Below are positions 41,816-51,116 of a stretch of 55,604 nt of DNA, in pieces. A program made the translations under genes and the position numbers. The notes below the pieces were generated by a model. It was not told the DNA's origin. It ran no database searches and saw only the letters and a list, made by a program, of their open reading frames with translations. Source of the DNA: CAIYRG01 sp964494505. Its GTDB lineage: Bacteria; Pseudomonadota; Alphaproteobacteria; Micropepsales; Micropepsaceae. How positions within the stretch are numbered: the first letter of the stretch is position 1; the number at the start of each line of letters is the position of its first letter. Location: assembly GCA_964494505.1 (NCBI GenBank), contig CAZBRO010000034.1, positions 1 through 55,604 on the forward strand. The letters run 5' to 3'.

Positions 41816-44800
41816 ATGAATTTATCAGCCATCTGCACGGGACACGCACGCAGGTGCGCCGTGTTGTTGGGTTCAGCATCCTTCATGACAATGGTCAGTG
41901 TCGTCAGCGCACACAGCCAGACGGCATCATCGGCGCCAACCGAGCAGGCCGCCCTGGCGCAAATCGCGCAAGCCGCGGCCGTGCAATCGGGCGGGGCGGT
42001 GCAAACGGAGGCCGCGCAGGCCGTCACCGCGCAACTCGCCCCCGCCGCGCAAGCAGTTCCCGAACAGGTGCTCGTTACCGGCTCCCTCATTCACGGTGCA
42101 GCCGCCATCGGTGTGCCGATCACGACGTTTGGCGACGGCGATTTCAAGCAGACAGGCGCGCTTACCATCGGCGACCTGTTCAAGAATGTTCCTGCCGTCT
42201 ACCAGATTCCGCAAAACGACGTCATCGCGGGCGGCGGCTACATCGCACGGGCGCAGAATCTCAACCTTCGCAATCTCAGCACGCACGGTTCGCGCCAGCT
42301 TCTGCTGATCGACGGCATGCGCTTCCCCAATCAGGGGCGCGGCGGCTGTCAGACCGATCCGTCCATCATCCCGCAATTGGCCGTTGAGCGCGTCGATCTT
42401 TTGACCGACGGCGCTTCGGCGACTTATGGCTCCGATGCCATCGTCGGGGTGATCAACGTCATTCTGAAGCGGGGCTATGACGGCGCCATCAGCCAATTCC
42501 AATACAGCCGGTCGACCGATATCGGTCATCCGCTGGCGACGACAAGCCAGCTTTGGGGCCGGACATGGGATGGCGGCGATATCACGCTGAGCTACGAATG
42601 GTACAAGCAGAACCATACGCTCGGGACTGTGCGTCCTTACCTCACGCAGGATTTCTTTGCCGATCAGGGGCTCGATGACCGGCGCAACATCATCCATTCG
42701 CGGCCCGGCGTGGTGACCATCGGAGCTCCCGCGCTGCCTGTCGCGCCCGCCGGCACGACCCTTCCCGCCGGGTTTGCCGCCAATCTCGGTCAGGCGTGCG
42801 CCAACTGCTTTTCTATTCCCACCGGTCAGAACGGCGTCGGACTGACCTGGGCGACCATCCTGACCCATCCCGGCGTGCACAATCAGGTGGACCTTTTCTC
42901 CGATGCCTGGGCCGAGCCCGATCAGCAGCGCAACGCGTTCACGGCGACCTTCGACCAGAAGGTGATGCCGAATGTAAGCTTCTTCGCCGACGCCTGGATC
43001 TCGAACCGTCAGTCCCTGATGCACGCGCAAGCGTCGAACAACTCCTTCAGCGTCGGCGTGCCCACGGTCAATCCCTACTATCCGAAGGGCGCACCGACGG
43101 GCCTGCGGGTGAATTACGACCTCAACCTCGAGCTTGCTTCGCCGCAGCGTGTCGTGGCCAACGAAATCGCCGGCCGCTACGACCTCGGGTTCAACATCAC
43201 GCTGCCGCACGATTGGATCGGCAAGGTCTACGGCTCGGTCAGCAAAGAACATAATATGGACGCCACGACCGGCACGGTGAACACCAATATGGTGAGCGCC
43301 GCGCTCGGCTGGACCATAGCGGCGGTGCCCGCGAATGGCGCGACGCCATTCATCATCGCGTCCTACACCAAGCCGACCTCTGTTCCCTATTTGAACCTCT
43401 TCTGCGATCCGACCTCCTTTACCTGCAACGATCCGGCGACGCTCAATTACGTGACCGGCTTCAGCAACAACAACGAGACCGACATCGTCACCGAATACGG
43501 GACGACCGCGGACGGGCCGCTATTCGATCTGCCGGGCGGAACGGTGCGGGCCGCGGTGGGGGCGCTTCTGACCCACACCGATTATTTCCTCGACACCCTG
43601 TCTTCCAACGCCAACAGCGCACTCATCAGCAATCACACCAATTCCTCGGCCCGCAGGACGGTCTATTCCGCGTTCGCGCAGTTCAACATTCCCGTCTTCG
43701 GCGAGAATTTCACCTTGCCGCTGGTCGAAAAGTTCGTGCTGGAAAGCTCGGTCCGCTGGGACCGCTACAGCGACGTCGGCCCCACGATCAATCCCAAGGT
43801 CGCATTCGACTGGGATGTCATCTACGGGCTGACGCTGAGAGGAAGCTGGGGCACCGCGTTCCGCGCCGCCGAATTCCAGGAAGGCAATCCCGCCGGACCC
43901 ACCGCCGTAAACGCACTGGCGAGCGCCAACAGCAACACGATCGGGACTTGCCCGGTGGTTGGCCAGCCCGCGGTTCCCGGATCCATCGCGGCGCTGATCG
44001 ATCCCAATTGCACGGCTGCACTTCAGTTCCTCGGCGGCCTGACGACCGGCCTGAACGGATTTGCTCCCTCCATCCGTCCCGCGGGCTATCACCTCTCCCC
44101 GGAGACGGCGCAAAATCTGAGCGGCGGTTTCGAGTTCGCTCCGACGGAAGGCCCCCTCAAAGGGCTCGATGTCCAGGCCACGTACTGGTACATCCGTATG
44201 CGGAACGTGATCAACGGCTATTTCGGTCTCTTCAGCGTACAGACCGGCCAGTTGGACGATCCCCATTATACGGCCGCATTCTTGACGGCCGCCAACGATC
44301 CGAATTTCGCGGCGCATGTGGCCGCGCTGCTTTCCTCGCAGCAATCGACCCTGCAAACCACGCTTGCGCCGAACATCTCGTTCATCGCCGATACCGGGAA
44401 TCGCAATGTCGGCTGGCAAGCCGTCAACGGCATCGATTTCAACGCCAGCTACGACTGGGATATGGGCGATTGGGGGGCATGGGACACCGGTGTCACCGGC
44501 ACCTACGTCATGGACAACAAGACCGTGTTCGCGCCCGGCACGGCGCCCATCAGCAATTACTACACGCCGCAATCGCCGGGCAATCCGGCGCTCGACGTCG
44601 GCGGAAGGCTGAAATACCGGGCCCGCCTCGGCTGGTCCAACGACGATGGCTGGAGCATCACCGGCTTCATGAATTTCCTGCCGCACTTCAATTCGGACAC
44701 CGCACCCTTGCCGCCGGCCTGCTTCATGATCGGCAACACGGCGTGCAATGCCACCGGCCTGCCGCAATTCGCCCAATACACGACGCAATACCAGACGCTG

Positions 44801-45058
44801 ACCAATTTCGTGCCGGGCCTCTACACCTTCGATCTGGCCATCGGCTACAAGACCGGCATCAAGCCTTCCAATGAATATCTCCAGAATCTCGGGTTCCAGG
44901 TCAATGTCAGCAACATCCTGAACAAACAGGCTCCGTTCGCCTATCAGATCAGTCCGCCCGGCGGCGCGCAGGCCCACGCCTATTTCTCGACCACGGCAGG
45001 GTCTTCACTCGGCATCGACGGACGCGTGGTGACCTTCGTCGTCACCAAGGTCTGGTAG
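41816..45058 (+). CDS. TonB-dependent outer-membrane receptor
   Basis: 1080-residue outer-membrane receptor for energy-dependent uptake. After the leader comes an Ala/Gln-rich segment (residues 40-80), the plug with a TonB-box-like EQVLVTGS and GDLFKNVPAV, then LNLRNLSTHGSRQLLLIDGM and DGASATYGSDAIVGVINVIL, typical of the plug domain. The barrel follows, ending in ...VVTFVVTKVW with a terminal aromatic residue. The class is the large Caulobacter/sphingomonad-type receptor. Located just before the DUF6152-ABC-amidohydrolase unit and sharing its upstream motif, it may deliver the substrate of that pathway. A strong terminator follows. Confidence 0.93.
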   Translation: MNLSAICTGHARRCAVLLGSASFMTMVSVVSAHSQTASSAPTEQAALAQIAQAAAVQSGGAVQTEAAQAVTAQLAPAAQAVPEQVLVTGSLIHGAAAIGVPITTFGDGDFKQTGALTIGDLFKNVPAVYQIPQNDVIAGGGYIARAQNLNLRNLSTHGSRQLLLIDGMRFPNQGRGGCQTDPSIIPQLAVERVDLLTDGASATYGSDAIVGVINVILKRGYDGAISQFQYSRSTDIGHPLATTSQLWGRTWDGGDITLSYEWYKQNHTLGTVRPYLTQDFFADQGLDDRRNIIHSRPGVVTIGAPALPVAPAGTTLPAGFAANLGQACANCFSIPTGQNGVGLTWATILTHPGVHNQVDLFSDAWAEPDQQRNAFTATFDQKVMPNVSFFADAWISNRQSLMHAQASNNSFSVGVPTVNPYYPKGAPTGLRVNYDLNLELASPQRVVANEIAGRYDLGFNITLPHDWIGKVYGSVSKEHNMDATTGTVNTNMVSAALGWTIAAVPANGATPFIIASYTKPTSVPYLNLFCDPTSFTCNDPATLNYVTGFSNNNETDIVTEYGTTADGPLFDLPGGTVRAAVGALLTHTDYFLDTLSSNANSALISNHTNSSARRTVYSAFAQFNIPVFGENFTLPLVEKFVLESSVRWDRYSDVGPTINPKVAFDWDVIYGLTLRGSWGTAFRAAEFQEGNPAGPTAVNALASANSNTIGTCPVVGQPAVPGSIAALIDPNCTAALQFLGGLTTGLNGFAPSIRPAGYHLSPETAQNLSGGFEFAPTEGPLKGLDVQATYWYIRMRNVINGYFGLFSVQTGQLDDPHYTAAFLTAANDPNFAAHVAALLSSQQSTLQTTLAPNISFIADTGNRNVGWQAVNGIDFNASYDWDMGDWGAWDTGVTGTYVMDNKTVFAPGTAPISNYYTPQSPGNPALDVGGRLKYRARLGWSNDDGWSITGFMNFLPHFNSDTAPLPPACFMIGNTACNATGLPQFAQYTTQYQTLTNFVPGLYTFDLAIGYKTGIKPSNEYLQNLGFQVNVSNILNKQAPFAYQISPPGGAQAHAYFSTTAGSSLGIDGRVVTFVVTKVW

Positions 45059-45074
45059 GGCCGGGCACGCAAAG

Positions 45075-45108
45075 CGGCCGCGATTCCCAGCATGGGCGCG
45101 GCCGTTTT
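45075..45108 (+). terminator. Intrinsic terminator after the TonB receptor gene
   Basis: Perfect 8-bp arms CGGCCGCG (45075-45082) and CGCGGCCG (45097-45104), with inner CCC/GGG pairing, directly followed by TTTT. It lies 17 bases after the stop codon. Confidence 0.88.
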
Positions 45109-45156
45109 ACGTCTAACCGCGCTGCCTGAGCCCAAATTTCGCGCCAACACCAGCAA

Positions 45157-45178
45157 TACGTCAATCGGCCCATAGGCC
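45157..45178 (+). promoter_or_regulatory. Shared motif copy 2 (upstream of DUF6152-ABC-amidohydrolase unit)
   Basis: Same sequence as copy 1 except C to G at position 12 (TACGTCAATCGG then CCCATAGGCC). It ends 77 bases before the DUF6152 ATG at 45256. The sequence upstream, AATTTCGC and CAATACG, also resembles that before copy 3. Confidence 0.6.
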
Positions 45179-45255
45179 CGGAATCGACGGAATTCTACGC
45201 TTCCATGAGCCCAATGCCGCTGCCCGAACCGCTATTCGCCAGACAGGAGAAATCC

Positions 45256-45645
45256 ATGACTCTCACGCGTTCCGTTCTAGCCCTCGTCCTTGCGATCGGT
45301 GCGGTGGCGCCGGCCGCGGCGCACCATTCCTTCGCCATGTTCGACGCCGATAAGACCATAGCGATGGCCGGCACCGTGAAGGAGTTCGAATGGACCAATC
45401 CCCATGCCTGGATGCACATCACGGTGGTCGATCAGACGAGCGGCCAGCCGATGGATTGGTCGTTCGAAATGGGTTCGCCAGGCCAACTCGGTTCGCGCGG
45501 CATGAAGCCCGACAGCGTCAAACCGGGCGACAAGGTCACCGTCCGCTTCCATCCGATGAAGGACGGCACGCATGGCGGCCAGTACATGTCGGCGACGCTT
45601 GCCGACGGCCGCGTCTTCGGCCAGGCTGCCCCGCCTGCTCCCTGA
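45256..45645 (+). CDS. DUF6152 family exported protein
   Basis: 129 residues, paralogue of the protein at 7243-7647. Signal peptide (SVLALVLAIGAVAPAAA), then HHSFAMFDADKTIAMAGTVK, EWTNPHAWMHITVVDQTSGQ, KPGDKVTVRFHPMKDGTHGG and ATLADGRVFG. The ATG at 45256 follows CAGGAG; the upstream ATG at 45205 is too far from the leader. Function is unknown, but it is the first gene downstream of shared motif copy 2 and precedes an importer and catabolic genes, so a part in the same process is likely. Confidence 0.85.
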   Translation: MTLTRSVLALVLAIGAVAPAAAHHSFAMFDADKTIAMAGTVKEFEWTNPHAWMHITVVDQTSGQPMDWSFEMGSPGQLGSRGMKPDSVKPGDKVTVRFHPMKDGTHGGQYMSATLADGRVFGQAAPPAP

Positions 45646-45752
45646 CGTTGCGGCAAGAGGGATTTCCCTTGGGTTCCATCCTGTTCGGCGCGTTTTCCGG
45701 AGCGGTTAGGCAGATTGAACCAGCCGGCAATGTCAGGCGATCTCGCGCCATC

Positions 45753-46805
45753 ATGGATCCTTACCTCACGCTCGACGCGCTCTCGATCCAGTATGGCGAG
45801 CAGATTGCGGTCAACGATCTGTCGCTTTCGGTCGAGCAGGGCGAATTCCTGACCCTGCTCGGGCCGTCGGGATGCGGCAAGACGACGACGTTGCGCGCCA
45901 TCGCCGGCTTTGTGGAGCCCACGCGCGGGCGGATATTGATCGGCGGCCAGGACATTACCGGTGTGCCGGCCCATCGGCGCAATATCGGCGTCGTGTTCCA
46001 GTCCTACGCTCTGTTTCCCCATCTGACGGTCCGGGAAAACGTGGCCTTCGGCTTGCGCATGCGCCATGTGGCGAGGCCCGAGCGCACCCGCCGCGCCTCG
46101 GAGGCGCTTGCCATGGTGGGACTTGGGCAATTTGGCGAGCGTTATCCGGCGCAGCTTTCCGGCGGACAGCAGCAGCGCGTTGCGCTCGCTCGCGCGCTCG
46201 TGGTCGAACCCGCAATCCTGCTTCTGGACGAGCCGCTGTCCAATCTGGACGCGAATTTGCGCGCCGAATTGCGCAGCGAAATTCGTGCGCTGCAGAGCCG
46301 GCTCAAAATCACGACCATCCTGGTGACGCACGATCAGCAGGAAGCAATTGCGGTGTCGGATCGCATTGCCATCATGAATAACGGCCGGATCGTGGACAGC
46401 GGCACGCCGGAAGCCCTGTGCGACGAACCGGGCGATCCCTTTGCGGCGGCCTTCATGGGCGCGCGCACCGTGATTGCCGGCCGCACGCGCAACGGCATGT
46501 TCGAGGCGCCGGGCCTGATCTTCAAAGGGGCGCCGGATGGCGTCACGAGCATCGTTCTGCGCGGGCCCCGTCTGCGCCTGGATGGCGCGGGCGGTCAGCT
46601 TTTCGTCGCCGGGCGGATCGCGAGCCGTGTTTATCTTGGCGATTATTTCGAGAGCGATGTCGAAACCGCCTCGGGGCGCATAAAAGTCATCGTCCCTTCC
46701 GATTCGCCGCCGCCGGCCATTGGCGAGCCCTGCGTGGTTTCGGCATTGCCGGGAGGCGTCAGTTTTATTTCCGGAAACCGTTCCAGCCTCAGGCCGGGCC
46801 CATGA
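45753..46805 (+). CDS. Polyamine-type ABC transporter ATPase (PotA-like)
   Basis: 350 residues. Walker A GPSGCGKTT, Q-loop VFQSYALFPHL, signature LSGGQQQR, Walker B ILLLDEPLSNLD, and the switch His in VTHDQQEA. A TOBE/MOP-like C-terminal domain (GQLFVAGRIASRVYLGDYFE) follows, as in PotA/FbpC. The ATG at 45753 precedes MDPYLTLDAL. Its stop overlaps the binding-protein start. First gene of a four-gene overlapping transport block that leads into the ring-opening amidohydrolase. Confidence 0.92.
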   Translation: MDPYLTLDALSIQYGEQIAVNDLSLSVEQGEFLTLLGPSGCGKTTTLRAIAGFVEPTRGRILIGGQDITGVPAHRRNIGVVFQSYALFPHLTVRENVAFGLRMRHVARPERTRRASEALAMVGLGQFGERYPAQLSGGQQQRVALARALVVEPAILLLDEPLSNLDANLRAELRSEIRALQSRLKITTILVTHDQQEAIAVSDRIAIMNNGRIVDSGTPEALCDEPGDPFAAAFMGARTVIAGRTRNGMFEAPGLIFKGAPDGVTSIVLRGPRLRLDGAGGQLFVAGRIASRVYLGDYFESDVETASGRIKVIVPSDSPPPAIGEPCVVSALPGGVSFISGNRSSLRPGP

Positions 46806-47851
46806 CCCTCTCGCGGCGGACATTCGGGCGTCTGGTGCTGGGTGCGGGTGTTGCGGCCCCGTTCTGCTTCACGCGGAACGCATCGGCCGCGCCTGCTCCC
46901 AAACCCGGCGACGAGTTGATCGTCGGTATCTGGGGCGGCGTGCAGGAGCGGATCGTCCGCGAATATTGCGAGAAGCCGCTGGTCGCGAAATATGGTTGCA
47001 AGGTCCGGCTCGTGCTGGGGGGCACGCCGGAACGCCGGGCGCGGGCTTACGCGGAGCGCGGGCGGCCGAGCTTCGATGTGTTGTATCTCAACATGGCCGA
47101 AAGCCGGCAGGCGGTGAAGGATGGCGTGACCCAGCCGCCGACGGCGGCCGTGCCGCAATTCGCCCATCTTCTCGGCCTTGCGAAACTGGGCGGTTATGGG
47201 GTTGCGATCAATCCGATCACCATCATCTACGACAAGCGCAAAGCACGCGCCCCCGTGACATCCTGGAAAGACCTCTGGAATCCGGAGTGGAAACGGCGCA
47301 TTGCCTGGCCTGCCTACCCCGCCGCGCAAGGGGCCGCGGGCCTCCTGATGAGCGCAAAAGTCTGGGGCGGCGATGAGCGCAACATCGATGTCGCCTTTCA
47401 GAAGATCAAGGAGCTGAAACCGTTCGCCGCGATTTCCTCGAGCCAGGACGAGCTTTATCAGATGTTCGATACCGGCATCTGCGACATCGCGATCGAATTC
47501 GGCAGCCTGTCGCGCAAATATGGCGAGACGCGCAATCCCAATCTCGTCATCGCCGCGCCAAAGGAAGGTCAGGCCGCGTCGTTAAACGTCGCTTGCATCA
47601 CCGTAGGCACCGCCAATCAGAGACTTGCGGAAGAATGGATCAATCTGCATCTGAGCGAACCCTGCATGCTCGCCTATGCCCGCGAGACCTATTATTCCCC
47701 GACCGTCGACAACGCGCGGATGCCCGATGACCTGAAGCCCAAGCTGGTGGCGGCGAACGATGTCGGCCGCCTGGTCGATTTCGATTGGGACGTCGTCAAT
47801 CGCAATCAGCGCGCCTGGGTGACGCGCTTCAATCGGGAAATCGCCGGGTGA
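46802..47851 (+). CDS. Polyamine-type ABC transporter substrate-binding protein (PotD-like)
   Basis: 349 residues with a Tat-type signal: SRRTFGRL followed by a hydrophobic segment and NASAAP. The mature domain shows ELIVGIWGGVQERIVREYCE, FDVLYLNMAESRQAVKDGVT and GYGVAINPITIIYDKRKA, typical of the spermidine/putrescine and 2-aminoethylphosphonate binding-protein class. The acidic residues that bind amines cannot be judged here, so the ligand is open. By context it may be a cyclic ureide. Overlaps both neighbours by 4 bases. Confidence 0.88.
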   Translation: MTLSRRTFGRLVLGAGVAAPFCFTRNASAAPAPKPGDELIVGIWGGVQERIVREYCEKPLVAKYGCKVRLVLGGTPERRARAYAERGRPSFDVLYLNMAESRQAVKDGVTQPPTAAVPQFAHLLGLAKLGGYGVAINPITIIYDKRKARAPVTSWKDLWNPEWKRRIAWPAYPAAQGAAGLLMSAKVWGGDERNIDVAFQKIKELKPFAAISSSQDELYQMFDTGICDIAIEFGSLSRKYGETRNPNLVIAAPKEGQAASLNVACITVGTANQRLAEEWINLHLSEPCMLAYARETYYSPTVDNARMPDDLKPKLVAANDVGRLVDFDWDVVNRNQRAWVTRFNREIAG

Positions 47852-49536
47852 AGAAGTGGCTCGGACCCGCGCTCGCGGCGCCGGCGACGCTTTGGCTGCT
47901 GGCGGCGTTCGCTGCACCTTTCCTGGTCGTGGTGCTGATGGCGATGCAGGCGGATTCCGATCCGTTCGCGCCCTTGTCGTTCATCCCGAGTGCCGTGCAG
48001 TTCCAGGCCATCTTCGAAGACAATTTCTATGTCTCGGTGCTGTTGAAGACCACGGCCCTGGCGGCTGGTGTCTGCGCCGTCACGACGCTGCTCGCCTATC
48101 CTTTGGCGCTGTGGATCGTATCCCTGCGGCCCAAATGGCGGCCGCTTGCGATATCGGCGGTCCTGGTGCCGCTGCTGATCAATGTGGTGGTGCGCTCCCT
48201 CGGCATCGAGCTGCTGCTTGCGCCCGATGGCCTGATCAACGCAGTGCTTGCGGCCATCGGTCTGCCGCGCGCCACCAACATGCTTTACAATTACGGCGCC
48301 ATCGCCGTCGGACTGGTCCAGGTCTTCCTCCCCTTCATGGTGCTTGCACTTTACGACGTGCTGCAATCGACATCGCCGCGCGTGCTGGAGGCCGCAAGAA
48401 GCCTGGGCGCGTCCCGCACGGCGGAATTCTTCACGGTCGAATTGCCGCTGTCGCTGCCCGGTTTGCGCGCAGGTCTGACCTTCGTTTTTCTCATGGCGTC
48501 CACCACCTATGTCTCGGCGCGCATGCTGGGCGGCAAAAAGGCGTTCACCACCGGCATGCTCGTCTGGCAGGAGGTGCTGGAAAATCTCAACGGGCAGTTC
48601 GCGGCTGCGCTGGCGCTGATGATGACGGTCATCGCCGTCATTGCGGCGGTGACGATCGCGTTCGGTATGGCGCGCATGACGCCATGGCTCAGCTTTCGCC
48701 CCGTGCGCGCCTGGTCCATCCCGCGCGGCGTCATGGCGGTGCTCGACGCGATCGTGCCTCTGCTCGCGCGTATGCTGATCGCGATTTCCCTGGTGCTGCT
48801 GCTGCTGCCGCTTGTCTTGGTGTTCGTGCAAAGCTTCAACGACGTGCCGCAGGCGACGATGGCGGGGTTCAGGGCCTTCACCTTCCGCTGGTACGCGCAA
48901 TTGCTGAGCAGCGGTCTCTATTTCGATTCCTTCTGGATTTCGCTTCAGCTCGCAGTTGTTACAAGCCTGATCACGGTTGCGCTTGCGGCCGCGGCGGCGT
49001 TTGCGCTGGTGCGTACGCGGTTCACCGGGAAAACCGCGGCCGAAGCCTTCTGGATGTTTCCCATCTCGCTGCCGCAGGTCGCCATCGGCCTCGGCATGTT
49101 GCGGCTGCTGCAGATGTTCACGGCGCTTCCCGCGTTCATGGGACTGGTGCTGGTGCATGTCACCATTGCGCTTCCCTTCTGCATCGGGCTTTTGCGCGCC
49201 TCGGTGCAGCAACTCGATCTCGCGCAGGAAGAAGCGGCAGGCAGCCTCGGCGCGGGGCCGCTGCGCCGCGTTCTGCATGTCATTCTTCCCGGTCTGGCGC
49301 CGGGGCTCGCGGCGGCCGCCATCGTGGCGCTCTTGCTCAGCTTCGAGGAGGTGACGATTACGAGCTTCCTCACCACCGCGCGCATGACCACCCTGCCGGT
49401 GCGCATCTATGCGGAGGCGAGTTACAGCCTGGAACCCACCGTCTATGCTATTTCCACCTTCATCATTGCCGTTACGTTGGCGGCAATGCTGGCGCTCGGC
49501 CGGTTGGTGCGGCTCGACCGCGTGTTCTCGCGATGA
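47848..49536 (+). CDS. Fused double ABC permease (PotB-PotC-like)
   Basis: 562-residue membrane protein with about 12 transmembrane segments and two complete permease halves. The N-half (from APATLWLLAAFAAPFLVVVL) has an EAA loop EAARSLGASRTAEFFTVELP. The C-half (from about residue 300, MLIAISLVLLLLPLVLVFVQ) has a second EAA loop EEAAGSLGAGPLRRVLHVIL. In standard polyamine transporters these halves are separate genes, potB and potC. GTG start overlapping the binding-protein stop. It ends 9 bases before the ring-opening amidohydrolase. Confidence 0.9.
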   Translation: MKKWLGPALAAPATLWLLAAFAAPFLVVVLMAMQADSDPFAPLSFIPSAVQFQAIFEDNFYVSVLLKTTALAAGVCAVTTLLAYPLALWIVSLRPKWRPLAISAVLVPLLINVVVRSLGIELLLAPDGLINAVLAAIGLPRATNMLYNYGAIAVGLVQVFLPFMVLALYDVLQSTSPRVLEAARSLGASRTAEFFTVELPLSLPGLRAGLTFVFLMASTTYVSARMLGGKKAFTTGMLVWQEVLENLNGQFAAALALMMTVIAVIAAVTIAFGMARMTPWLSFRPVRAWSIPRGVMAVLDAIVPLLARMLIAISLVLLLLPLVLVFVQSFNDVPQATMAGFRAFTFRWYAQLLSSGLYFDSFWISLQLAVVTSLITVALAAAAAFALVRTRFTGKTAAEAFWMFPISLPQVAIGLGMLRLLQMFTALPAFMGLVLVHVTIALPFCIGLLRASVQQLDLAQEEAAGSLGAGPLRRVLHVILPGLAPGLAAAAIVALLLSFEEVTITSFLTTARMTTLPVRIYAEASYSLEPTVYAISTFIIAVTLAAMLALGRLVRLDRVFSR

Positions 49537-49545
49537 CGTGCTAGC

Positions 49546-50640
49546 ATGGCGGTCGATGTCGTAAAACTGGAGCTGGCAAGCCCGCAGGACGTTTCGGGTC
49601 TGGAAGCCTGTTTCCGTTCGGGCCGTTTCTCCGCCGATGCCATCGTTGCCTCCATCGGAAAGACCGAAGGCAATGGCGGGGTCAATGATTTCAGCCGCAC
49701 GCTCGCCGATATCACGTTCCGCCGTGCCTTGCGCAAGAACGGCACGCGGACGCGCGAGCAGATCGCCGCGATTCCGATGGTGTGGTCCGGCGGCTGCGAC
49801 GGCGTCATCGCGCCTCACGTCACGATCTTCGCGCGCAACGCCGGGAGCGGGCCGCCCTCGCAATCGCGCCTGGCCATCGGCGCTGCGATCAGCGAGGAAA
49901 TCCTGCCCGAAGACATCGGCAGGCCCGCCATGATCGAAAAGATTGCCGAGGGCGTGCGCGCCGCGATGCGCGACGCCGGAATCGGCGACACGCGCGAGGT
50001 TCATTACGTCCAGACCAAGACGCCGCTTTTGACCGTCGACTCCGTTGCCGATGCGGCGCGGCGCGACAAGATGGTGGCCTGCAAGGTGCAGGAATCCTCG
50101 GGCATCTCCAACGGCACCAGCGCGCTTGGCGTGGCCGTGGGCCTGGGCGAAATCGGCATGCCGCGCGCCGACCAGATCTGCCGCGATCTCGATCTCTATT
50201 CCACGGTCGCGTCCTGTTCGTCGGGCATCGAGTTCGCGCGGGCGCAGATCGTGCTGCTCGGCAATGGCGCGGGCGCCGGCGGCCGCTATCGCATCGGACA
50301 CGCGCTGATGGCCGATATGCTGGACATGGACGGCGTCTATGGCGCGATCCGCAATGCCGGGCTCGAACTGCCGGAACGTCCGCGCGCGGAAGATTTGCAA
50401 GGACGCCTCGTCGCGATGTTCATCAAATGCGAGCCGAACCGCAACGCGAAGCTGAAGGGGCGCCGCCAGGTGATGTTCAACGATTCCGACGTCCCCTATC
50501 ACCGTCACGCGAAAGCGGCGGTGGGCGGCGCAGTCACGGCGGCCATCGGCGATCCGGCGGTGTTCATTTCGGTCGACGCGATGCATTCCGGACCGCATGG
50601 CAGCGGACCCGTCGCGGCAATCGTCGATGTCGGGCCGTGA
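49546..50640 (+). CDS. Ring-opening amidohydrolase, cyanuric acid hydrolase/barbiturase family
   Basis: 364 residues, normal family length. The family hydrolyses one amide of a six-membered ureide ring and has three internal repeats, each with a Lys-Ser pair. Visible blocks are GKTEGNGGVNDFSR and VWSGGCDGVIAPHVTIF (repeat 1), KVQESSGISNGTSALGVAVG and SCSSGIEFARAQIVLLGNGA (repeat 2), IKCEPNRNAKLKGRRQVMFN, then VPYHRHAKAAVGGAVTA, and SVDAMHSGPHGSGPVAAIVD (repeat 3). Either cyanuric acid or barbiturate could be the substrate, and I cannot tell which from these residues. No AtzE/AtzG pair is adjacent, which leans towards barbiturate or a related ring. Confidence 0.92.
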   Translation: MAVDVVKLELASPQDVSGLEACFRSGRFSADAIVASIGKTEGNGGVNDFSRTLADITFRRALRKNGTRTREQIAAIPMVWSGGCDGVIAPHVTIFARNAGSGPPSQSRLAIGAAISEEILPEDIGRPAMIEKIAEGVRAAMRDAGIGDTREVHYVQTKTPLLTVDSVADAARRDKMVACKVQESSGISNGTSALGVAVGLGEIGMPRADQICRDLDLYSTVASCSSGIEFARAQIVLLGNGAGAGGRYRIGHALMADMLDMDGVYGAIRNAGLELPERPRAEDLQGRLVAMFIKCEPNRNAKLKGRRQVMFNDSDVPYHRHAKAAVGGAVTAAIGDPAVFISVDAMHSGPHGSGPVAAIVDVGP

Positions 50641-50642
50641 GC

Positions 50643-51116
50643 ATGGTCCTGAAGGCACGCCCGCTCGACGCGGCGGCGTTCGCGGCCTTTGGACAGGTGC
50701 TCGAGCATCGCGCAGGCGACGATCCGCGGCGTAACTTCGCCGCCGCTTTGTTCAGCGACCGGGCCGATGCAAGACCGAACCTGCGCGTACAGCGGACCGC
50801 GCCGACCCCGTTGCCGTTTGTCGCCACCAGAATCGAGCGGCATCGGCATTCCTCGCAGATGTTCGCGCCCATATCGGGCGGGGCCTATCTCGTGGTGGTG
50901 TTTCCGTCCGCACCCGATGGGGCGCCGCTGATCGAACAAGGCTGTGCCTTCGTTGCGGCGGGGACCCAGGCGATCAATTACAACCGCGACACCTGGCATC
51001 ACGGATTCATGACGCTCGAAACGGCGGGCACATTCCTGATGCTGCGCTGGGAAGACGGATCGAGCGGCGACGAGGAATTCCTCGATCTGCCGGCGCCTAT
51101 TCGAATCGAGCTTTAA
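50643..51116 (+). CDS. Ureidoglycolate lyase family protein (AllA-like)
   Basis: 157 residues of the ureidoglycolate lyase/hydrolase fold (PF04115). Motifs include FAAFGQVLEHRAGD, then RIERHRHSSQMFAPISGGAY, INYNRDTWHHGFMTLE and FLMLRWEDGS; the two His-containing motifs match the family active site. The classic reaction splits ureidoglycolate to glyoxylate and urea. Directly after the ring-opening enzyme it may release urea from an analogous ureido acid. An in-frame GTG at 50637 overlapping the previous stop is an alternative start. Its end overlaps the convergent amidase by 4 bases. Confidence 0.87.
   Translation: MVLKARPLDAAAFAAFGQVLEHRAGDDPRRNFAAALFSDRADARPNLRVQRTAPTPLPFVATRIERHRHSSQMFAPISGGAYLVVVFPSAPDGAPLIEQGCAFVAAGTQAINYNRDTWHHGFMTLETAGTFLMLRWEDGSSGDEEFLDLPAPIRIEL

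Noticed and set aside
49546..50640. Firm naming of the ring-opening enzyme as barbiturase or AtzD
   Set aside because: Specificity within the family depends on a few residues I cannot place reliably without an alignment.
47806..50658. A 950-codon open frame on the reverse strand
   Set aside because: Composition is dominated by His, Arg, Gln and Asp with no domain; it is the antisense shadow of the permease and amidohydrolase genes, which show clear family motifs.
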